Part shown: one piece after another, positions 28,458 through 37,958 of the stretch
How the letters are laid out: each line of letters starts with the position of its first letter
Numbering within the stretch: position 1 is the first letter of the stretch
Assembly (NCBI GenBank): GCA_022571365.1
Contig: JACZXZ010000001.1
Location: forward strand, 1 to 64,000
DNA: 64,000 bases
Reading direction: 5' to 3'
DNA from: Pseudomonadota bacterium
Lineage (GTDB): Bacteria; Pseudomonadota; Alphaproteobacteria; G022571365
Translations under genes and position numbers: made by a program
The notes under the pieces: generated by a model
What the model saw: only the letters and a program-made list of their open reading frames with translations
The model's database searches: none
What the model was told of the DNA's origin: nothing

Positions 28458-28880
28458 ATGAGCAAGAAGAGCAAGGCCGAAGGCAAGTCGCCGCGGCGGG
28501 CCTCCGCGGACGACAGGTATCAGGGCTCGGACAGCGCCGAGACCGAGCACGAGAAGTGGATCGGGCGGCACATCGGCTATCGCTATGACGTCAACCTGGT
28601 GCCCGACTACGGCCGGCTCACGCCGTTCCTCAAGAAATACATCGAGATGATGGGGTGGGAGGACCTCAACTGGCTGGAGGACATCCATATGGGCTACGAG
28701 GAGGACCGGTTCGCCGTGTTCGACCGCAACATCAACGGCTGGGTCACCGTGCCCGAGGACGTGGAACTGCCCGACGACCCGCAGGAGCGGGACATGCTGG
28801 CCCGCGATCTCCTGGTCAGGTTCCAGATGTCCGGGCACCATCCCTTGGCCGAGCTCAAAAAGGCCCACCGCAAGTTCTGA
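28458..28880 (+). CDS. Small hypothetical protein of the glutamate-synthase-like operon
   Basis: 140 residues, not recognised. A Lys/Ser-rich N-terminus is followed by a compact domain rich in aromatic and acidic residues (WIGRHIGYRYDVNLVPDYGR, LTPFLKKYIEMMGWEDLNWL, DRNINGWVTVPEDVELPDD). No signal peptide, membrane helix or Cys pairs. It follows the FMN subunit by nine bases with a perfect AGGAGG site, so it is translated at high efficiency with the synthase; an assembly or regulatory subunit is a fair guess only. Confidence 0.75.
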   Translation: MSKKSKAEGKSPRRASADDRYQGSDSAETEHEKWIGRHIGYRYDVNLVPDYGRLTPFLKKYIEMMGWEDLNWLEDIHMGYEEDRFAVFDRNINGWVTVPEDVELPDDPQERDMLARDLLVRFQMSGHHPLAELKKAHRKF

Positions 28881-29040
28881 GGCCTTCCATTCCAATTCCA
28901 CCGTCGTGATCCCGTTCCAGGCGGCCGCGCGCGGGCGGGATTTGTGCGGGCCGCGGGCGGGAGTTGTTATGTCGTCAGGGCGTGCCGCGTGAGGAACCCG
29001 GCCGCGTGGGATCGCGGACGCCGCGCGGTTTTGGCCTGAA

Positions 29041-29094
29041 GCTTGGCAAAGTGACCAAGCGGGGGACCTCCTGGAGCGGGTCCCTTTTCGTTTT
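29041..29094 (+). terminator. Double-hairpin terminator of the amine/glutamate operon
   Basis: First stem GCTTGG (29041-29046) / CCAAGC (29055-29060) is followed directly by GGGACC (29063-29068) / GGTCCC (29079-29084) and then TTTTCGTTTT. Placed between the operon end and the convergent DUF309 gene. Confidence 0.75.
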
Positions 29095-29118
29095 CGGTGA
29101 TCGTTGATACGGCCCGCG

Positions 29119-29718
29119 CTAGCGCGGGCACAGGACAAAGCCGCAGGCGGCCTCGACCGGGCTTGCCGGGTTCCTGGGCCCCGCCGCGGGTTGCTTGCAG
29201 AGGTCGTCGGCGAAACCGATCAGCTCGTTCAGGGAAAGCCCCATGTAGTGAATCTCACCTGCGGCCTTCAGGGCGGCCGTTTGTTGGAAAAGTTCCGTGG
29301 CTCGCCGGGCGTGGCGCCGCACGCCCCGAGGGTTTTCCATCCGGAGCTTCTGGGCTGCGGCGGCCAGGCGGATGAGGCCCTGGAAAAAACAACCGGCTGC
29401 TCCAGAACGTCCGCAGGCGCGCCATAACTCCTCCCAGTACTCGTGTGCCTCCCAGTAGTAACCGTGGTTGAAAAGATCCACGCCGTACAGGTAGGGCCGG
29501 CAGGTGGCCCAGGAATTCGGGTCCGGAGGATCAGGATGCTTGGGCTCGACGCCATAGCTGTGACCCCGGGGGTCGCGCCGCGGGTGCGGAAATCGTCCTG
29601 GGACATATGCATAAGGGGGGAAAGGTTCGTCGGGCACGAGTCGCGGCACCCGGCGAGAGCCGGTATCCTGGTTCGTCGTCCGGTCGGGGACAGGATTTTT
29701 CGCGCGCTGTTTACGCAC
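29119..29718 (-). CDS. DUF309 domain-containing protein
   Basis: 199 residues. The helical DUF309 core occupies about residues 80-165: LFNHGYYWEAHEYWEELWR, CFFQGLIRLAAAAQKLRM and LFQQTA match the family pattern. The basic, proline-rich N-terminal 65 residues are an extension. Start is GTG at 29718 preceded by GCGAG, weakly supported; translation could begin later. Function of DUF309 proteins is unknown. Single gene convergent to the glutamate operon. Confidence 0.8.
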   Translation of the reverse strand: MRKQRAKNPVPDRTTNQDTGSRRVPRLVPDEPFPPYAYVPGRFPHPRRDPRGHSYGVEPKHPDPPDPNSWATCRPYLYGVDLFNHGYYWEAHEYWEELWRACGRSGAAGCFFQGLIRLAAAAQKLRMENPRGVRRHARRATELFQQTAALKAAGEIHYMGLSLNELIGFADDLCKQPAAGPRNPASPVEAACGFVLCPR

Positions 29719-30071
29719 CTCGCCGCACCGCAGCGTTGGCTGACCTGATCCACAGGATATTTGGATTTGCGCAGTCTGACCGATGTTGTGCCTGGTGACT
29801 ATGGGAAATGCGGCCGGAGGAGGTCAGGCGGCCTCATGCCAGCTCCTTGGGCCGCTTGCGCGTACGGCTTATTGCCGCCCGGCGGCGGCTCAGGCGAGCG
29901 ATCGGGCGGCTCGCGGCGACCAACGTCATGGTCAAGCGGCCGGCGGAGTGGTAGAATAATTGGGAGTAGAATAATTGGGAAACGGTACAACGTGCCGGAA
30001 GCAGGGGGGTGGTTCCCGATCCGCGACGGGGGAAAGCCCTCAAGACGTCGAGATGATAGGGAGCCTTTGCA
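29719..30071. other. Gene-free stretch with a 15-bp tandem duplication
   Basis: About 350 bases with no supportable gene. GTAGAATAATTGGGA occurs twice in tandem without mismatch (29951-29965 and 29966-29980), an AT-rich island likely to be part of the promoter of the small membrane protein downstream. Confidence 0.6.
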
Positions 30072-30302
30072 ATGAACAAGAGCAGGACATGGGGACTGGT
30101 GGTCGTCATTATTGGCGTACTGACGAACAATTACGTCTATCTTCACGATCTCATCCTGGACAGGCACGAGGGCATGATTCTTCTCGGCTGGAAGGCCGGG
30201 ATCGGAATTATTGTCACGCTGGCGGTGATCTTCATCGGCCTCGTGCTCCTGTTGCGTTCGCCGGCGGGTGAGACGGCTAAGGCGGGTGAGACGGCCGATT
30301 GA
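30072..30302 (+). CDS. Small two-helix membrane protein
   Basis: 76 residues. Two hydrophobic segments (about residues 7-24, TWGLVVVIIGVLTNNYVYL, and about 42-62, AGIGIIVTLAVIFIGLVLLL) joined by a short charged loop, then an AGETAK-AGETAD tail made by an 18-bp tandem duplication (30264-30299). AGGGAG ribosome site. No family recognised; no clear operon partner, though the envelope genes downstream are on the same strand. Confidence 0.7.
   Translation: MNKSRTWGLVVVIIGVLTNNYVYLHDLILDRHEGMILLGWKAGIGIIVTLAVIFIGLVLLLRSPAGETAKAGETAD
30264..30299. repeat. 18-bp in-frame tandem duplication
   Basis: GCGGGTGAGACGGCTAAG followed by GCGGGTGAGACGGCCGAT, encoding the repeated tail of the small membrane protein. 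Confidence 0.85.
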
Positions 30303-30588
30303 ACGCGGTTGGCGGGCGGGGCGCCCACCGATTCCACTGAGACCCTTGCAAGCCGCGCCGACAAAAGATACCGTTTAGCCAGGGTCGCCAAGAAGCCCGT
30401 AAAGCACGTGTCAATAGCCTGGAGAGTATGGCCGAGCCGCCGGTTTCCGCGGTTTCCGCAGCGTGCGACACCCTGCTGGCGCACGTAGGGGGGATGGACA
30501 AAGCCGCGGTAAGGGAGTTGAGAGGTGGCGCGCAACTCCTCGCCCGTCGCGAGGGGTCGGGTCGTGCCTGCTTAAGACCTGTATCGGT

Positions 30589-31764
30589 TTGCCGGGCTTT
30601 GGGGGGAGGAGACCGATCCAGCGTAAACTAAAAGAGCGCCTCAAGCGCCTGTTCCCGGAACGGCAGATCTTCTTGCGTCAAGGCGGAGCGGTCAGGTTTG
30701 TTAGGCTGTCGCGCCGGAGGCAGGGTGTTCTCGCCGTGCTGCTGCTTGTTATCGGCGGCTGGATTGCCTACAGCTCCACCGTCTATGTCTTTTACGAACG
30801 GATTCTGGAGCGGAAAAACCAGAGCATCCAGGAAGCGCAGGAGGTCCGCGTGGCCCTCCTTCAGCAAACGCGCAGTCAAGAGCAATATATCGCCGCGCTT
30901 ACCCGTGCGCTTGGTGAAAACCAGGCCAACCTGGTAACCCTGGACGAGCTTAACGCGACGCTCAACGAGAGGCTGCGCGTTGTTGACTCAGGGCTTGAGG
31001 ATGTCACCGCCCGGCACGATGTGCTGGTCGAGGAGCGTCACGGGCTGCAGTCGCGTGTCGAAGAGCTGGAACAGCTGATTGTTGACTTTCAGGACTCGCA
31101 GGAAGAATTGCTCATCCGCCTGACGGCGCGCACTGATAGCGACGTCCAGGAGGCGGAGAAGGTGATCGCCATGACCGGGCTGGACGCTGGGGAGCTGTTG
31201 GCGGAAGCGGAAATGGTCGACGGTCGGGCGGGAAAGGGCGGTCCCTTCATCCCGGCCGCCGCGATGGAGGTCGGCGCCCAGCTCGAGATCCAGCGGGCGA
31301 CGCTTGAGGACCAGCTCGATCGGTGGAAAGCGTTGCGGTATGTGCTGCGTGTGCTGCCGCTCACCGCGCCTTTAGAGTCCTATGATCTAAACAGCCGATT
31401 CGGCAAGCGACGCGACCCCCTCACCAAGGAGTGGGCGTTGCACCGTGGCGTCGATTTGACCGCCGACCGGAAAACGCCGGTGTTGAGTCCCGCTCCCGGT
31501 ATAGTAACCTTTGTGGGCTGGAAGGGTCGGTACGGCAAGATGGTCGAGATCGACCACGGCCTGGGCGTCCGCACGCGCTATGGTCACCTGGACAAGATAC
31601 TTGTTAAATACGGGCAGGAGGTCGGCTTTTGGCACAAGATCGGTCTTCTGGGAAACACCGGCCGCAGCACCGGTTCGCATCTTCACTATGAGGTTCTGTT
31701 TCACGGAGTGTCTCACGATCCCCTGCAATTTATAAGGGCGGGTAAACATGTTTTCAAAAGCTAG
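30589..31764 (+). CDS. Membrane-anchored M23 (LytM) metallopeptidase
   Basis: About 390 residues. Short basic cytosolic N-terminus, one membrane helix (QGVLAVLLLVIGGWIAYSS), a long periplasmic coiled coil, and a C-terminal M23 domain with zinc/catalytic residues HRGVD, RYGHLD and HLHYE intact. It should cut peptidoglycan cross-links. It overlaps the bactofilin gene by 17 bases; bactofilin-M23 pairs (LmdC/Csd1-like) act together in shaping the cell. The start is unclear: TTG 30589 is used here, but the only good ribosome site (GGAGGAG, 30604-30610) lies after it and faces an in-frame ATC at 30616. Confidence 0.85.
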   Translation: MPGFGGRRPIQRKLKERLKRLFPERQIFLRQGGAVRFVRLSRRRQGVLAVLLLVIGGWIAYSSTVYVFYERILERKNQSIQEAQEVRVALLQQTRSQEQYIAALTRALGENQANLVTLDELNATLNERLRVVDSGLEDVTARHDVLVEERHGLQSRVEELEQLIVDFQDSQEELLIRLTARTDSDVQEAEKVIAMTGLDAGELLAEAEMVDGRAGKGGPFIPAAAMEVGAQLEIQRATLEDQLDRWKALRYVLRVLPLTAPLESYDLNSRFGKRRDPLTKEWALHRGVDLTADRKTPVLSPAPGIVTFVGWKGRYGKMVEIDHGLGVRTRYGHLDKILVKYGQEVGFWHKIGLLGNTGRSTGSHLHYEVLFHGVSHDPLQFIRAGKHVFKS

Positions 31765-32308
31765 CAAGGAATCCCGGGCAACCATGTTTTCAAGGAGGGA
31801 CGGGCAACCCGAAAAGGGCCGGGCCGTTTCGGCCGCCAAATCGTCGATGCCCTCGATCATCTCCACCGATCTCAAGATTACCGGCAATCTGGCGAGCGAG
31901 GGCGATATCCAGCTCGATGGCTCCGTTGAGGGCGATGTCAGGAGCCGGTCGCTGACCATCGGGACGGCGGCAAACGTGAAGGGCAAGGTGTTCGCCGAAA
32001 GCGTCGAAATCAAGGGTACGGTGACGGGTAAGATCAGGGCCCGTTCGGTCAGCTTGGCCAAGACGGCGAAAGTCGTCGGCGACATCGAGCATGAAACCCT
32101 GGCGATCGAAGCAGGCGCTTGGCTGGACGGCCATTGCAAACGTTTCGATCACGGGGCTGCCGGCACGGAAGCTGGCTTCGTTGCCAAGAAGGCCGAGACT
32201 ACGACGGTGGGATCTGGCGTCGCAGAGGCCGCCGCCGGGTCAGGCGAGCCGGGCCGGAGCGCTCTCAAACCGGATCAGCCGCGCGTCAAGACAACCGTCT
32301 CAAACTGA
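31748..32308 (+). CDS. Bactofilin (polymer-forming cytoskeletal protein)
   Basis: 186 residues. Central bactofilin beta-helix domain (about residues 36-135): ISTDLKITGNLASEGDIQLD, GSVEGDVRSRSLTIGTAANV, GTVTGKIRARSVSLAKTAKV. Disordered tails on both sides; the N-terminus has two MFS sequences. Two in-frame ATGs (31748 and 31784) sit in a 36-bp duplicated start region, so the exact start is open. The overlap with the M23 gene implies coupled expression and a joint role in local cell-wall shaping. Confidence 0.92.
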   Translation: MFSKASKESRATMFSRRDGQPEKGRAVSAAKSSMPSIISTDLKITGNLASEGDIQLDGSVEGDVRSRSLTIGTAANVKGKVFAESVEIKGTVTGKIRARSVSLAKTAKVVGDIEHETLAIEAGAWLDGHCKRFDHGAAGTEAGFVAKKAETTTVGSGVAEAAAGSGEPGRSALKPDQPRVKTTVSN

Positions 32309-32386
32309 GCCGGCGACGACGCTGACTCCCTCTCGAAGGCGCGGCTCCGGGGTCCCGCGCCGGGCGTGCCCAGGGGCGCGGCGGCG

Positions 32387-33250
32387 TTAGAGCGCGGCGA
32401 GGAAGTCATCAATGGCCGTAAGGGCCTCGGGCTCATTGAGCGCCGGGGCGTGGCCGACATCCGGCACCGTGACTCGGATCAGATCCGGCTTGGCCTCGGC
32501 CATCCGCTCGAAGGTGTCTTCGCTCAGCACGTCCGAGAGGGCGCCGCGGATGGCCAGCACCGGTAGCGCTCCAAGCGCGCGAAACAGGGGCCACAGATCG
32601 GGCAGACGCCCCGCATTGGCCCGGAGCGGTTTCACCAACGATACATCCCAGTCGAAATGCAACACGCCGTCCGGCCCCTCGCGATAGGTGTTGCGCGCCA
32701 TTGTCAGCCAGCCGGCCTCGTCCTTGAACGACAGTTTGGGGAACATCTGGCGGAGATGGCGGGTGGCGCTCTCCCAGTCGGGTTGCGGCCGGTCCCTCGA
32801 GATGTAGTCGAGGATTCGCTGGTATTCGCTTTGGTTCACTTCCGGCCCGATATCATTGAGCACGACGCCGGCGACGGCGGTAGGCGCGGCCACGGCCAAG
32901 GCCATGGCGATCAGGCCGCCGAATGAGGTGCCGATAACAACGGCGCGGTGAATGTCGGCGACCACAAGCAGATGCCTGAGGTCGTTGATTTGGGTCCGCG
33001 CTTCGTAGTGGCGCCAGTCGGGGTCGTAGTCCGACCGGCCGCGGCCGCGGCTGTCCGGGCAGACAACCCGGTGCTTCTGCGCCAAATGCGTCGCAAGGTC
33101 GTGGAAGTCCTTGCAATTGCGGGTCAGCCCTGGAAGGCACAACACCGCAGCGGTCGGGGTCAGACGATCGCCGTACTCGCGGAAGTAAAGGGAAAGGTTG
33201 TCCTGCGAGGTGAAAAACCGTTCGCGGAATCCCGGGCTGGAATCGGGCAT
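32387..33250 (-). CDS. Alpha/beta hydrolase
   Basis: About 287 residues from ATG 33250, which has a GAGGTG site; a longer TTG-started form is possible. Lid-containing alpha/beta hydrolase: oxyanion region CLPGLTRNCKDFHDLA, nucleophile elbow GTSFGGLIAM (Ser near residue 103), and a late DVGHAP carrying the catalytic His. No signal peptide. Substrate unknown; resembles 3-oxoadipate-enol-lactonase and epoxide-hydrolase-like families. Confidence 0.85.
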   Translation of the reverse strand: MPDSSPGFRERFFTSQDNLSLYFREYGDRLTPTAAVLCLPGLTRNCKDFHDLATHLAQKHRVVCPDSRGRGRSDYDPDWRHYEARTQINDLRHLLVVADIHRAVVIGTSFGGLIAMALAVAAPTAVAGVVLNDIGPEVNQSEYQRILDYISRDRPQPDWESATRHLRQMFPKLSFKDEAGWLTMARNTYREGPDGVLHFDWDVSLVKPLRANAGRLPDLWPLFRALGALPVLAIRGALSDVLSEDTFERMAEAKPDLIRVTVPDVGHAPALNEPEALTAIDDFLAAL

Positions 33251-33468
33251 GTGCGGCACCTCGTCAAGATCCTCCCACAACTACGGGCCGAGCCGCGCGG
33301 GAGGCTCCGCGAGCGTGTGGATTTCCCTCTCCGGCGGCTTGGCGGGCCGCTCGGGGCGCGAGCCGAGACGATTCACCCATGGCGATGCGAATGAAGCGGC
33401 GGCGCTGGTGTCGTGCGCCGCTTGGCTCCGCCGTGATGGCGCGGGCTGCGGTCGCGGCAGCGCACGGC

Positions 33469-35508
33469 TTAGCAAGCCGTCAGCGAAGATCGCACGGCTT
33501 CCTCGTCCTTGGTGTCACAGGGTTGCGATGTGGTTTCCGCCGCGCCCGAATGCCGCGCGCGTTCGAGATCGGATTCGATGGATTGGGTGATTTGGGTACC
33601 GTCTAAGCGTTGGCGATAGATCCGCAAGGCCTCCAGGACACGTTGCACGAAGTTGCGGGTTTCGGCCAGAGGGATCATTTCGATCCAGTTGATGACGTCG
33701 ACTTCGGCTGATCGCGGGTCGCCGTGTGCGGCGAGCCATTGGCGCACTCGAGGCGCGCCTGCATTGTAGGCGCCGAGGGCCAGCACATAAGAGCCGTTGA
33801 ACTGGTCGAGCAGGTGGGCGAGGTGGGCGCTGCCCAGCTTGATGTTGTAATCCGGGTCGGTGGTCAGGTTGCTCCTGGAATATTTGACCTTGAGTTCCTT
33901 GGCGGTGGTTTTGGCGGTGCCCGGCATCAGCTGCATCAGGCCGCGGGCGCCGGCGTGGCTCACCGCCTCTGGATCGAAGGCGCTTTCCTGGCGGATAACC
34001 GCCAGCAGGAGCGCAGGCTCTGGCCCGCCGCCGTCGGGCAGCGACACCATCGGATAGCCGTGGGGGATCAGTGCAAAGCCGTTCCCGCGCGAACGTTTGG
34101 CGACGAGCACGGCCAAGTCGGGTCGCTCCTGTTCGAGCGCAAGCGCCGCCACGAGCGCGGATTGGCCGGGCGTCGTGGCGTTGGCGCTGAGATGTAAGAC
34201 GAACGTGCGCAGGTGATCTCTGTCGCCGAGTTCACCAAGCAGGCGCACGACCCGGACCAGCTCGCCTTTGTTGAAGGCGAGAATTTCCTGCTCGCCCGGT
34301 TTGAGCTCCTGGGGCAGATATCCGTCAACCTTCCCGATGCGCGCGGCGGCCAGCTGGCCGTAGTAGGTGGTGGCGTGTGGGGCCGCCGCCGAATAGAAGC
34401 TCATGGCCTGCTGGGCGTCCCCGATTGCCTCGGCGGCGCGGCCGGCCCAATAGGCTCCGCGGGCGCGGCTCACCGACGTCCGGACGACGTTGTACATGTT
34501 GGTGAAGTGAGTGAGGGCCAGGTCTTGGTCGTCTAGGAAGCTGAGGGCGATCCAGCCGGCCAACCATTCGGCTTCGGCATAGCTGGCCCCGTCGGTCTGG
34601 TGGTGATCGCGGGCCAGGCGATAGGCTTCGGGGATCTGGCCGGCCCTGAGCGCGCGGCGCGCCAGGATGGCTTGTTGGCGCCACCATGCCTCCGGCCGGA
34701 CCAGATTCGCGGGCGGGTTGTCAAGCAGCTCGCGGGCGGACTCGTCGCGGCCTTTGCGGAGACGCCAGCGCAGCCGTTCGTAGACCAGTCCGGGAGTATC
34801 CTTGAGATGATCCGGGACCTGCTTGATCGCCTGGTCGACGCCCCATGCCATGTTCCTCAGTATCAGCCGGGCCCGGGCCAGCGCCTGGTATCCCGCGTCG
34901 ACCCAGGGCATCATCCGGTGCGCGGCGTGCTCACGGCCGTCCCACAACAGCCGGTCAAGCCGCTGAATGTGGTCCTCGGCCCTAATCATCTTGCGGTAGC
35001 GCTTGAGAAACGCGCGCTCCTGCCTGGAGGTGAAATTGCCGTTTATCCAGGCCTCGCGCACCAGTGAAGTCACCTCGTCGCCCCGACGCAGAAGGCTGTC
35101 GGCGTAACGCATATAACCGTCGATGGTGAGCGGCGGGTATTTGGCGAACCAGGCAAGGACCTCGGCATCGGGCAGGTTCGCCGACATGGCCTCCTCGGCG
35201 CGGCGGCGCAGTTCGCCTTGGCGCGGCCAGTCGGGGTTGTTCTCGATGAAGTCCCTGATTTCCCCGAACGACGCCCGCGAACCGGGCTTGGTCAGGATGA
35301 GCCAGCGGATGAACTTGACCGCCAACGGGTGCTTGCCGTGGCTGGCCAGGTGCCGCGCCTGGCTCAGCTCGCCGGCCTTGATCGCGGCGATCGCATTGTG
35401 GAAGTAGCGGACGTCCTCCGCCCGCAGCGTGCCGGTGTGGCCCAACACCCGGGGTGCGCCGGCCAGGCCGGCAACGAGAAGGACGGCGACCAAAAGGACT
35501 CTCAGCAT
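33469..35508 (-). CDS. slt: Soluble lytic transglycosylase (Slt70-like)
   Basis: 679 residues with a signal peptide ([20 protein letters not shown]). A long alpha-helical ring domain is followed by the SLT domain near residue 510: [20 protein letters not shown] with the catalytic Glu in RQES, then [17 protein letters not shown] and [16 protein letters not shown]. It cuts glycan strands to 1,6-anhydromuramic products in the periplasm. It is divergent from dapA, the usual arrangement in alphaproteobacteria. Confidence 0.94.
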   Translation of the reverse strand: MLRVLLVAVLLVAGLAGAPRVLGHTGTLRAEDVRYFHNAIAAIKAGELSQARHLASHGKHPLAVKFIRWLILTKPGSRASFGEIRDFIENNPDWPRQGELRRRAEEAMSANLPDAEVLAWFAKYPPLTIDGYMRYADSLLRRGDEVTSLVREAWINGNFTSRQERAFLKRYRKMIRAEDHIQRLDRLLWDGREHAAHRMMPWVDAGYQALARARLILRNMAWGVDQAIKQVPDHLKDTPGLVYERLRWRLRKGRDESARELLDNPPANLVRPEAWWRQQAILARRALRAGQIPEAYRLARDHHQTDGASYAEAEWLAGWIALSFLDDQDLALTHFTNMYNVVRTSVSRARGAYWAGRAAEAIGDAQQAMSFYSAAAPHATTYYGQLAAARIGKVDGYLPQELKPGEQEILAFNKGELVRVVRLLGELGDRDHLRTFVLHLSANATTPGQSALVAALALEQERPDLAVLVAKRSRGNGFALIPHGYPMVSLPDGGGPEPALLLAVIRQESAFDPEAVSHAGARGLMQLMPGTAKTTAKELKVKYSRSNLTTDPDYNIKLGSAHLAHLLDQFNGSYVLALGAYNAGAPRVRQWLAAHGDPRSAEVDVINWIEMIPLAETRNFVQRVLEALRIYRQRLDGTQITQSIESDLERARHSGAAETTSQPCDTKDEEAVRSSLTAC

Positions 35509-35780
35509 TTCTCAGCCTCATTGCGGCGGAGCGGGACTCAAGCGCCGGCGCTCTGACCGGCGGCGGCATTTTACCGGGCGGCGGGCAATGCGCAAACAGT
35601 CCCGGGTCGGGAGGGACCGTGTCCCATGGACGGGGCCGGCTTGGGGCGCGTCCACCATGGGGACTCGAGCACCGGCAGCCGCGGTTGTTCCCCGCTTCCG
35701 CCGCGCCATCTCACGCTTGCCGGGGGGAGACTCTGGGATTATGGTCGGATTTTGGCTTAGATACGCGGAGGGAACCAGCG

Positions 35781-36683
35781 ATGTTCAAAGGCTCCTTTGT
35801 CGCCCTCATCACCCCGTTCCGCGATGGCAAGGTCGATGACGAGGCGTTCCAGGCCTTCGTCCAGTGGCAGATCGACCAGGGGACCCATGGCGTCGTTCCC
35901 TGCGGGACCACCGGCGAGTCACCGACCCTGAGCCACCTGGAGCACAGGCGCGTGACGGAGCTGTGCATCGAGGTGGCCAAGGGCAAGGTGCCGGTGATCG
36001 CGGGCACCGGCTCCAACTCCACGGAAGAGGCGATCTCGCTCACCCGCCATGCCAAGAAGGCCGGCGCCGACGCCGTGCTCTCGGTGACGCCCTATTACAA
36101 CAAGCCGACCCAGGAGGGGCTGTATCAGCACTTCAAGGCGATCCTCGACGCCGTCGACATCCCCATGGTCATATACAACATCCCCGGCCGCAGCGTGGTC
36201 GACATGTCGGTGGAGACCATGGCGCGGCTGGCCAAGCTGCCCAACGTCGTCGGTGTCAAGGACGCGACCAGCGACCTCGGCCGGCCGGCCAGGACCCGGC
36301 TTGTCATCGGCCCGGATTTCTGCCAGTTGTCCGGCGATGACGCCACCGCCGTTGCGTTTCTGGCCCAGGGCGGGCACGGCTGCATCTCGGTCGCGGCGGA
36401 CATCGCGCCCAAGCAGTGCGCCCGGCTCCAAGAGGCGTGGCAGGCGGGCGATCTGGCTACGGTGTGGGAGATCAGGGACCGGCTCATGCCGCTTCATGAC
36501 GCCCTGTTCGTCGAAACCAGCCCGGCGCCGGTGAAATACGCGGTGAGCCTCTTGGGACGTTGCTTGCCCGAGGTGCGGCTGCCGTTGTGCGAGGTGTCCG
36601 GGAAGACCAAGGAACGGGTCCGGGCGGCCATGGTTTCGGTCGGCCTGTTGGCCGAGGAAAGCGGGCGGCACGCGGCGGCGTGA
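35781..36683 (+). CDS. dapA: 4-hydroxy-tetrahydrodipicolinate synthase
   Basis: 300 residues. Condenses pyruvate with aspartate semialdehyde in lysine/DAP synthesis. Start ATG 35781 has a GGAGGGAACC site. Motifs: [36 protein letters not shown] with the tyrosine relay, and the Schiff-base Lys in [10 protein letters not shown]. The upstream in-frame extension is non-coding. smpB follows after 16 bases. Confidence 0.97.
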   Translation: MFKGSFVALITPFRDGKVDDEAFQAFVQWQIDQGTHGVVPCGTTGESPTLSHLEHRRVTELCIEVAKGKVPVIAGTGSNSTEEAISLTRHAKKAGADAVLSVTPYYNKPTQEGLYQHFKAILDAVDIPMVIYNIPGRSVVDMSVETMARLAKLPNVVGVKDATSDLGRPARTRLVIGPDFCQLSGDDATAVAFLAQGGHGCISVAADIAPKQCARLQEAWQAGDLATVWEIRDRLMPLHDALFVETSPAPVKYAVSLLGRCLPEVRLPLCEVSGKTKERVRAAMVSVGLLAEESGRHAAA

Positions 36684-36699
36684 GGCGGCGGACGGACCC

Positions 36700-37152
36700 G
36701 TGGGCAAGATCGCGGCTCGGAACCGCAAGGCTCGCCACGATTACCTGATCGAGGACAAACTCGAGGTCGGCATCGCCCTCGTCGGCACCGAGGTGAAATC
36801 GCTGCGCGAGGGGCGCGGCAGCATCACCGAAGCCTATGCCGGTGAGAAGGAGGGCGAGCTGTTTCTGTTCAACGCCTACATTCCGGAATACCAGAGCGGC
36901 CATCGCTTCGGCCATGAGACCCGGCGGCCGCGCAAGCTCCTGCTGCACCGGCGCGAGATCGACCGACTTGGAGGCTTGATTCGGCGCACGGGCATCACCC
37001 TGGTGCCGCTGTTGATCTATTTCAACGATCGGGGCATCGCCAAGGTCCAGCTGGCCGTGGCGCGGGGCAAGAAAAAACACGACAAACGCGCCGCCGAGAA
37101 GGAGCGCGAGTGGCAGCGGGAGCGGGCGCGGCTGATGCGCGAGAAGGGCTGA
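36700..37152 (+). CDS. smpB: SsrA-binding protein SmpB
   Basis: 150 residues. Binds tmRNA for rescue of stalled ribosomes. Starts at GTG 36700 ([19 protein letters not shown]) with the family blocks [20 protein letters not shown] and [17 protein letters not shown] and the basic tail. Probably co-transcribed with dapA. The tmRNA gene itself is not in the window. Confidence 0.97.
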   Translation: MGKIAARNRKARHDYLIEDKLEVGIALVGTEVKSLREGRGSITEAYAGEKEGELFLFNAYIPEYQSGHRFGHETRRPRKLLLHRREIDRLGGLIRRTGITLVPLLIYFNDRGIAKVQLAVARGKKKHDKRAAEKEREWQRERARLMREKG

Positions 37153-37194
37153 GCGCGCTCGGGCGACTCCGCACCTGGGTCTTTTCCATGCGGC

Positions 37195-37228
37195 AAGGGG
37201 GATCGCGCCCCAAGGGCGCAACCCCCTT
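37195..37228. terminator. Bidirectional hairpin between smpB and the UDG gene
   Basis: AAGGGGG (37195-37201) pairs with CCCCCTT (37222-37228), and inside it GCGCCC (37205-37210) pairs with GGGCGC (37214-37219). It lies between convergent genes and overlaps the last bases of the UDG gene. No T-run. Confidence 0.6.
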
Positions 37229-37958
37229 ATGGCGGGTTGTCAAGATAGTGCCGGATGTCGGCGAAGACGGCGTGGAACATGGCCTCGGTCAGCCGTCCAG
37301 TCTGCGTGTTATAGCGCGAGCAGTGATAGCTGTCGGCCAGCAGCAGCCCATCTGCCAGCCGGTGGAGGGCGCCGTGACGGAAGGGGTATCGGGCGCGCTT
37401 GAGGCCGAGCGCGTCAAGGACCGATTGGTGGGCGATGGTGCCGAGCGCGAGGATGGCCTCGAGCGCCGGGAGGGCGGCGATCTCGAGGCCGAGGAACGCT
37501 TGGCAGGTGCCGATTTCCTGGGCCGTCGGCTTGTTCTCTGGCGGCACGCATCGGACCGCGTTGGTGACGCGGCAGCCGGTGAGCTTGAGACCGTCGTCGG
37601 GCCGTCCGGCATAGCGGCCCCGGGCCAAACCGAATTTCGCGAGGGTTTCGTATAGGAGATCGCCGGCAACGTCGCCGGTGAACGGCCGGCCGGTGCGATT
37701 TGCGCCTTTGAGGCCGGGGGCAAGGCCGACGATTAGGAGCCGCGCGTCGGTGTCGCCGAAGGAATCGACCGGTGCGTTGTGCCAGTCCGGGAATCGCGCG
37801 CGGTTGGCCGTGCGGAACGCGACCAGGCGCGAGCAGCGGGGACAGTCCCGCTCCGGCCCCCGCCAGGGGACCTGGCCTGGCCCGTCGCCGCGGGCGCGTG
37901 GCTCACGCGGTTTCGAGGAACTTTTGTGACTGGCTTTGGGCCTCGTCGCGGTCGCCAT
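37227..37958 (-). CDS. Uracil-DNA glycosylase, family 5 (UdgB type)
   Basis: 243 residues. Fe-S cluster cysteines in CPRCSRL and CRVTNAVRCVPPENKPT. Motif 1 GLAPGLKGANRTGRPFTGD is the family-5 form, lacking the Asp/Asn of other UDGs, and motif 2 appears as HCSRYNTQTGRLT. It removes uracil and other deaminated bases from DNA. The reading frame begins at ATG 37958, which lies 56 bases inside the end of the NYN gene; a later start is possible because the first 25 residues are a basic linker. Confidence 0.9.
   Translation of the reverse strand: MATATRPKASHKSSSKPREPRARGDGPGQVPWRGPERDCPRCSRLVAFRTANRARFPDWHNAPVDSFGDTDARLLIVGLAPGLKGANRTGRPFTGDVAGDLLYETLAKFGLARGRYAGRPDDGLKLTGCRVTNAVRCVPPENKPTAQEIGTCQAFLGLEIAALPALEAILALGTIAHQSVLDALGLKRARYPFRHGALHRLADGLLLADSYHCSRYNTQTGRLTEAMFHAVFADIRHYLDNPP

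Noticed and set aside
26916-29138. 740-residue open frame on the minus strand
   Set aside because: It lies antisense to the FMN subunit and neighbouring genes, whose families are clear. Its composition (Gly/Asp/His/Val-rich) is typical of antisense frames in GC-rich genes.
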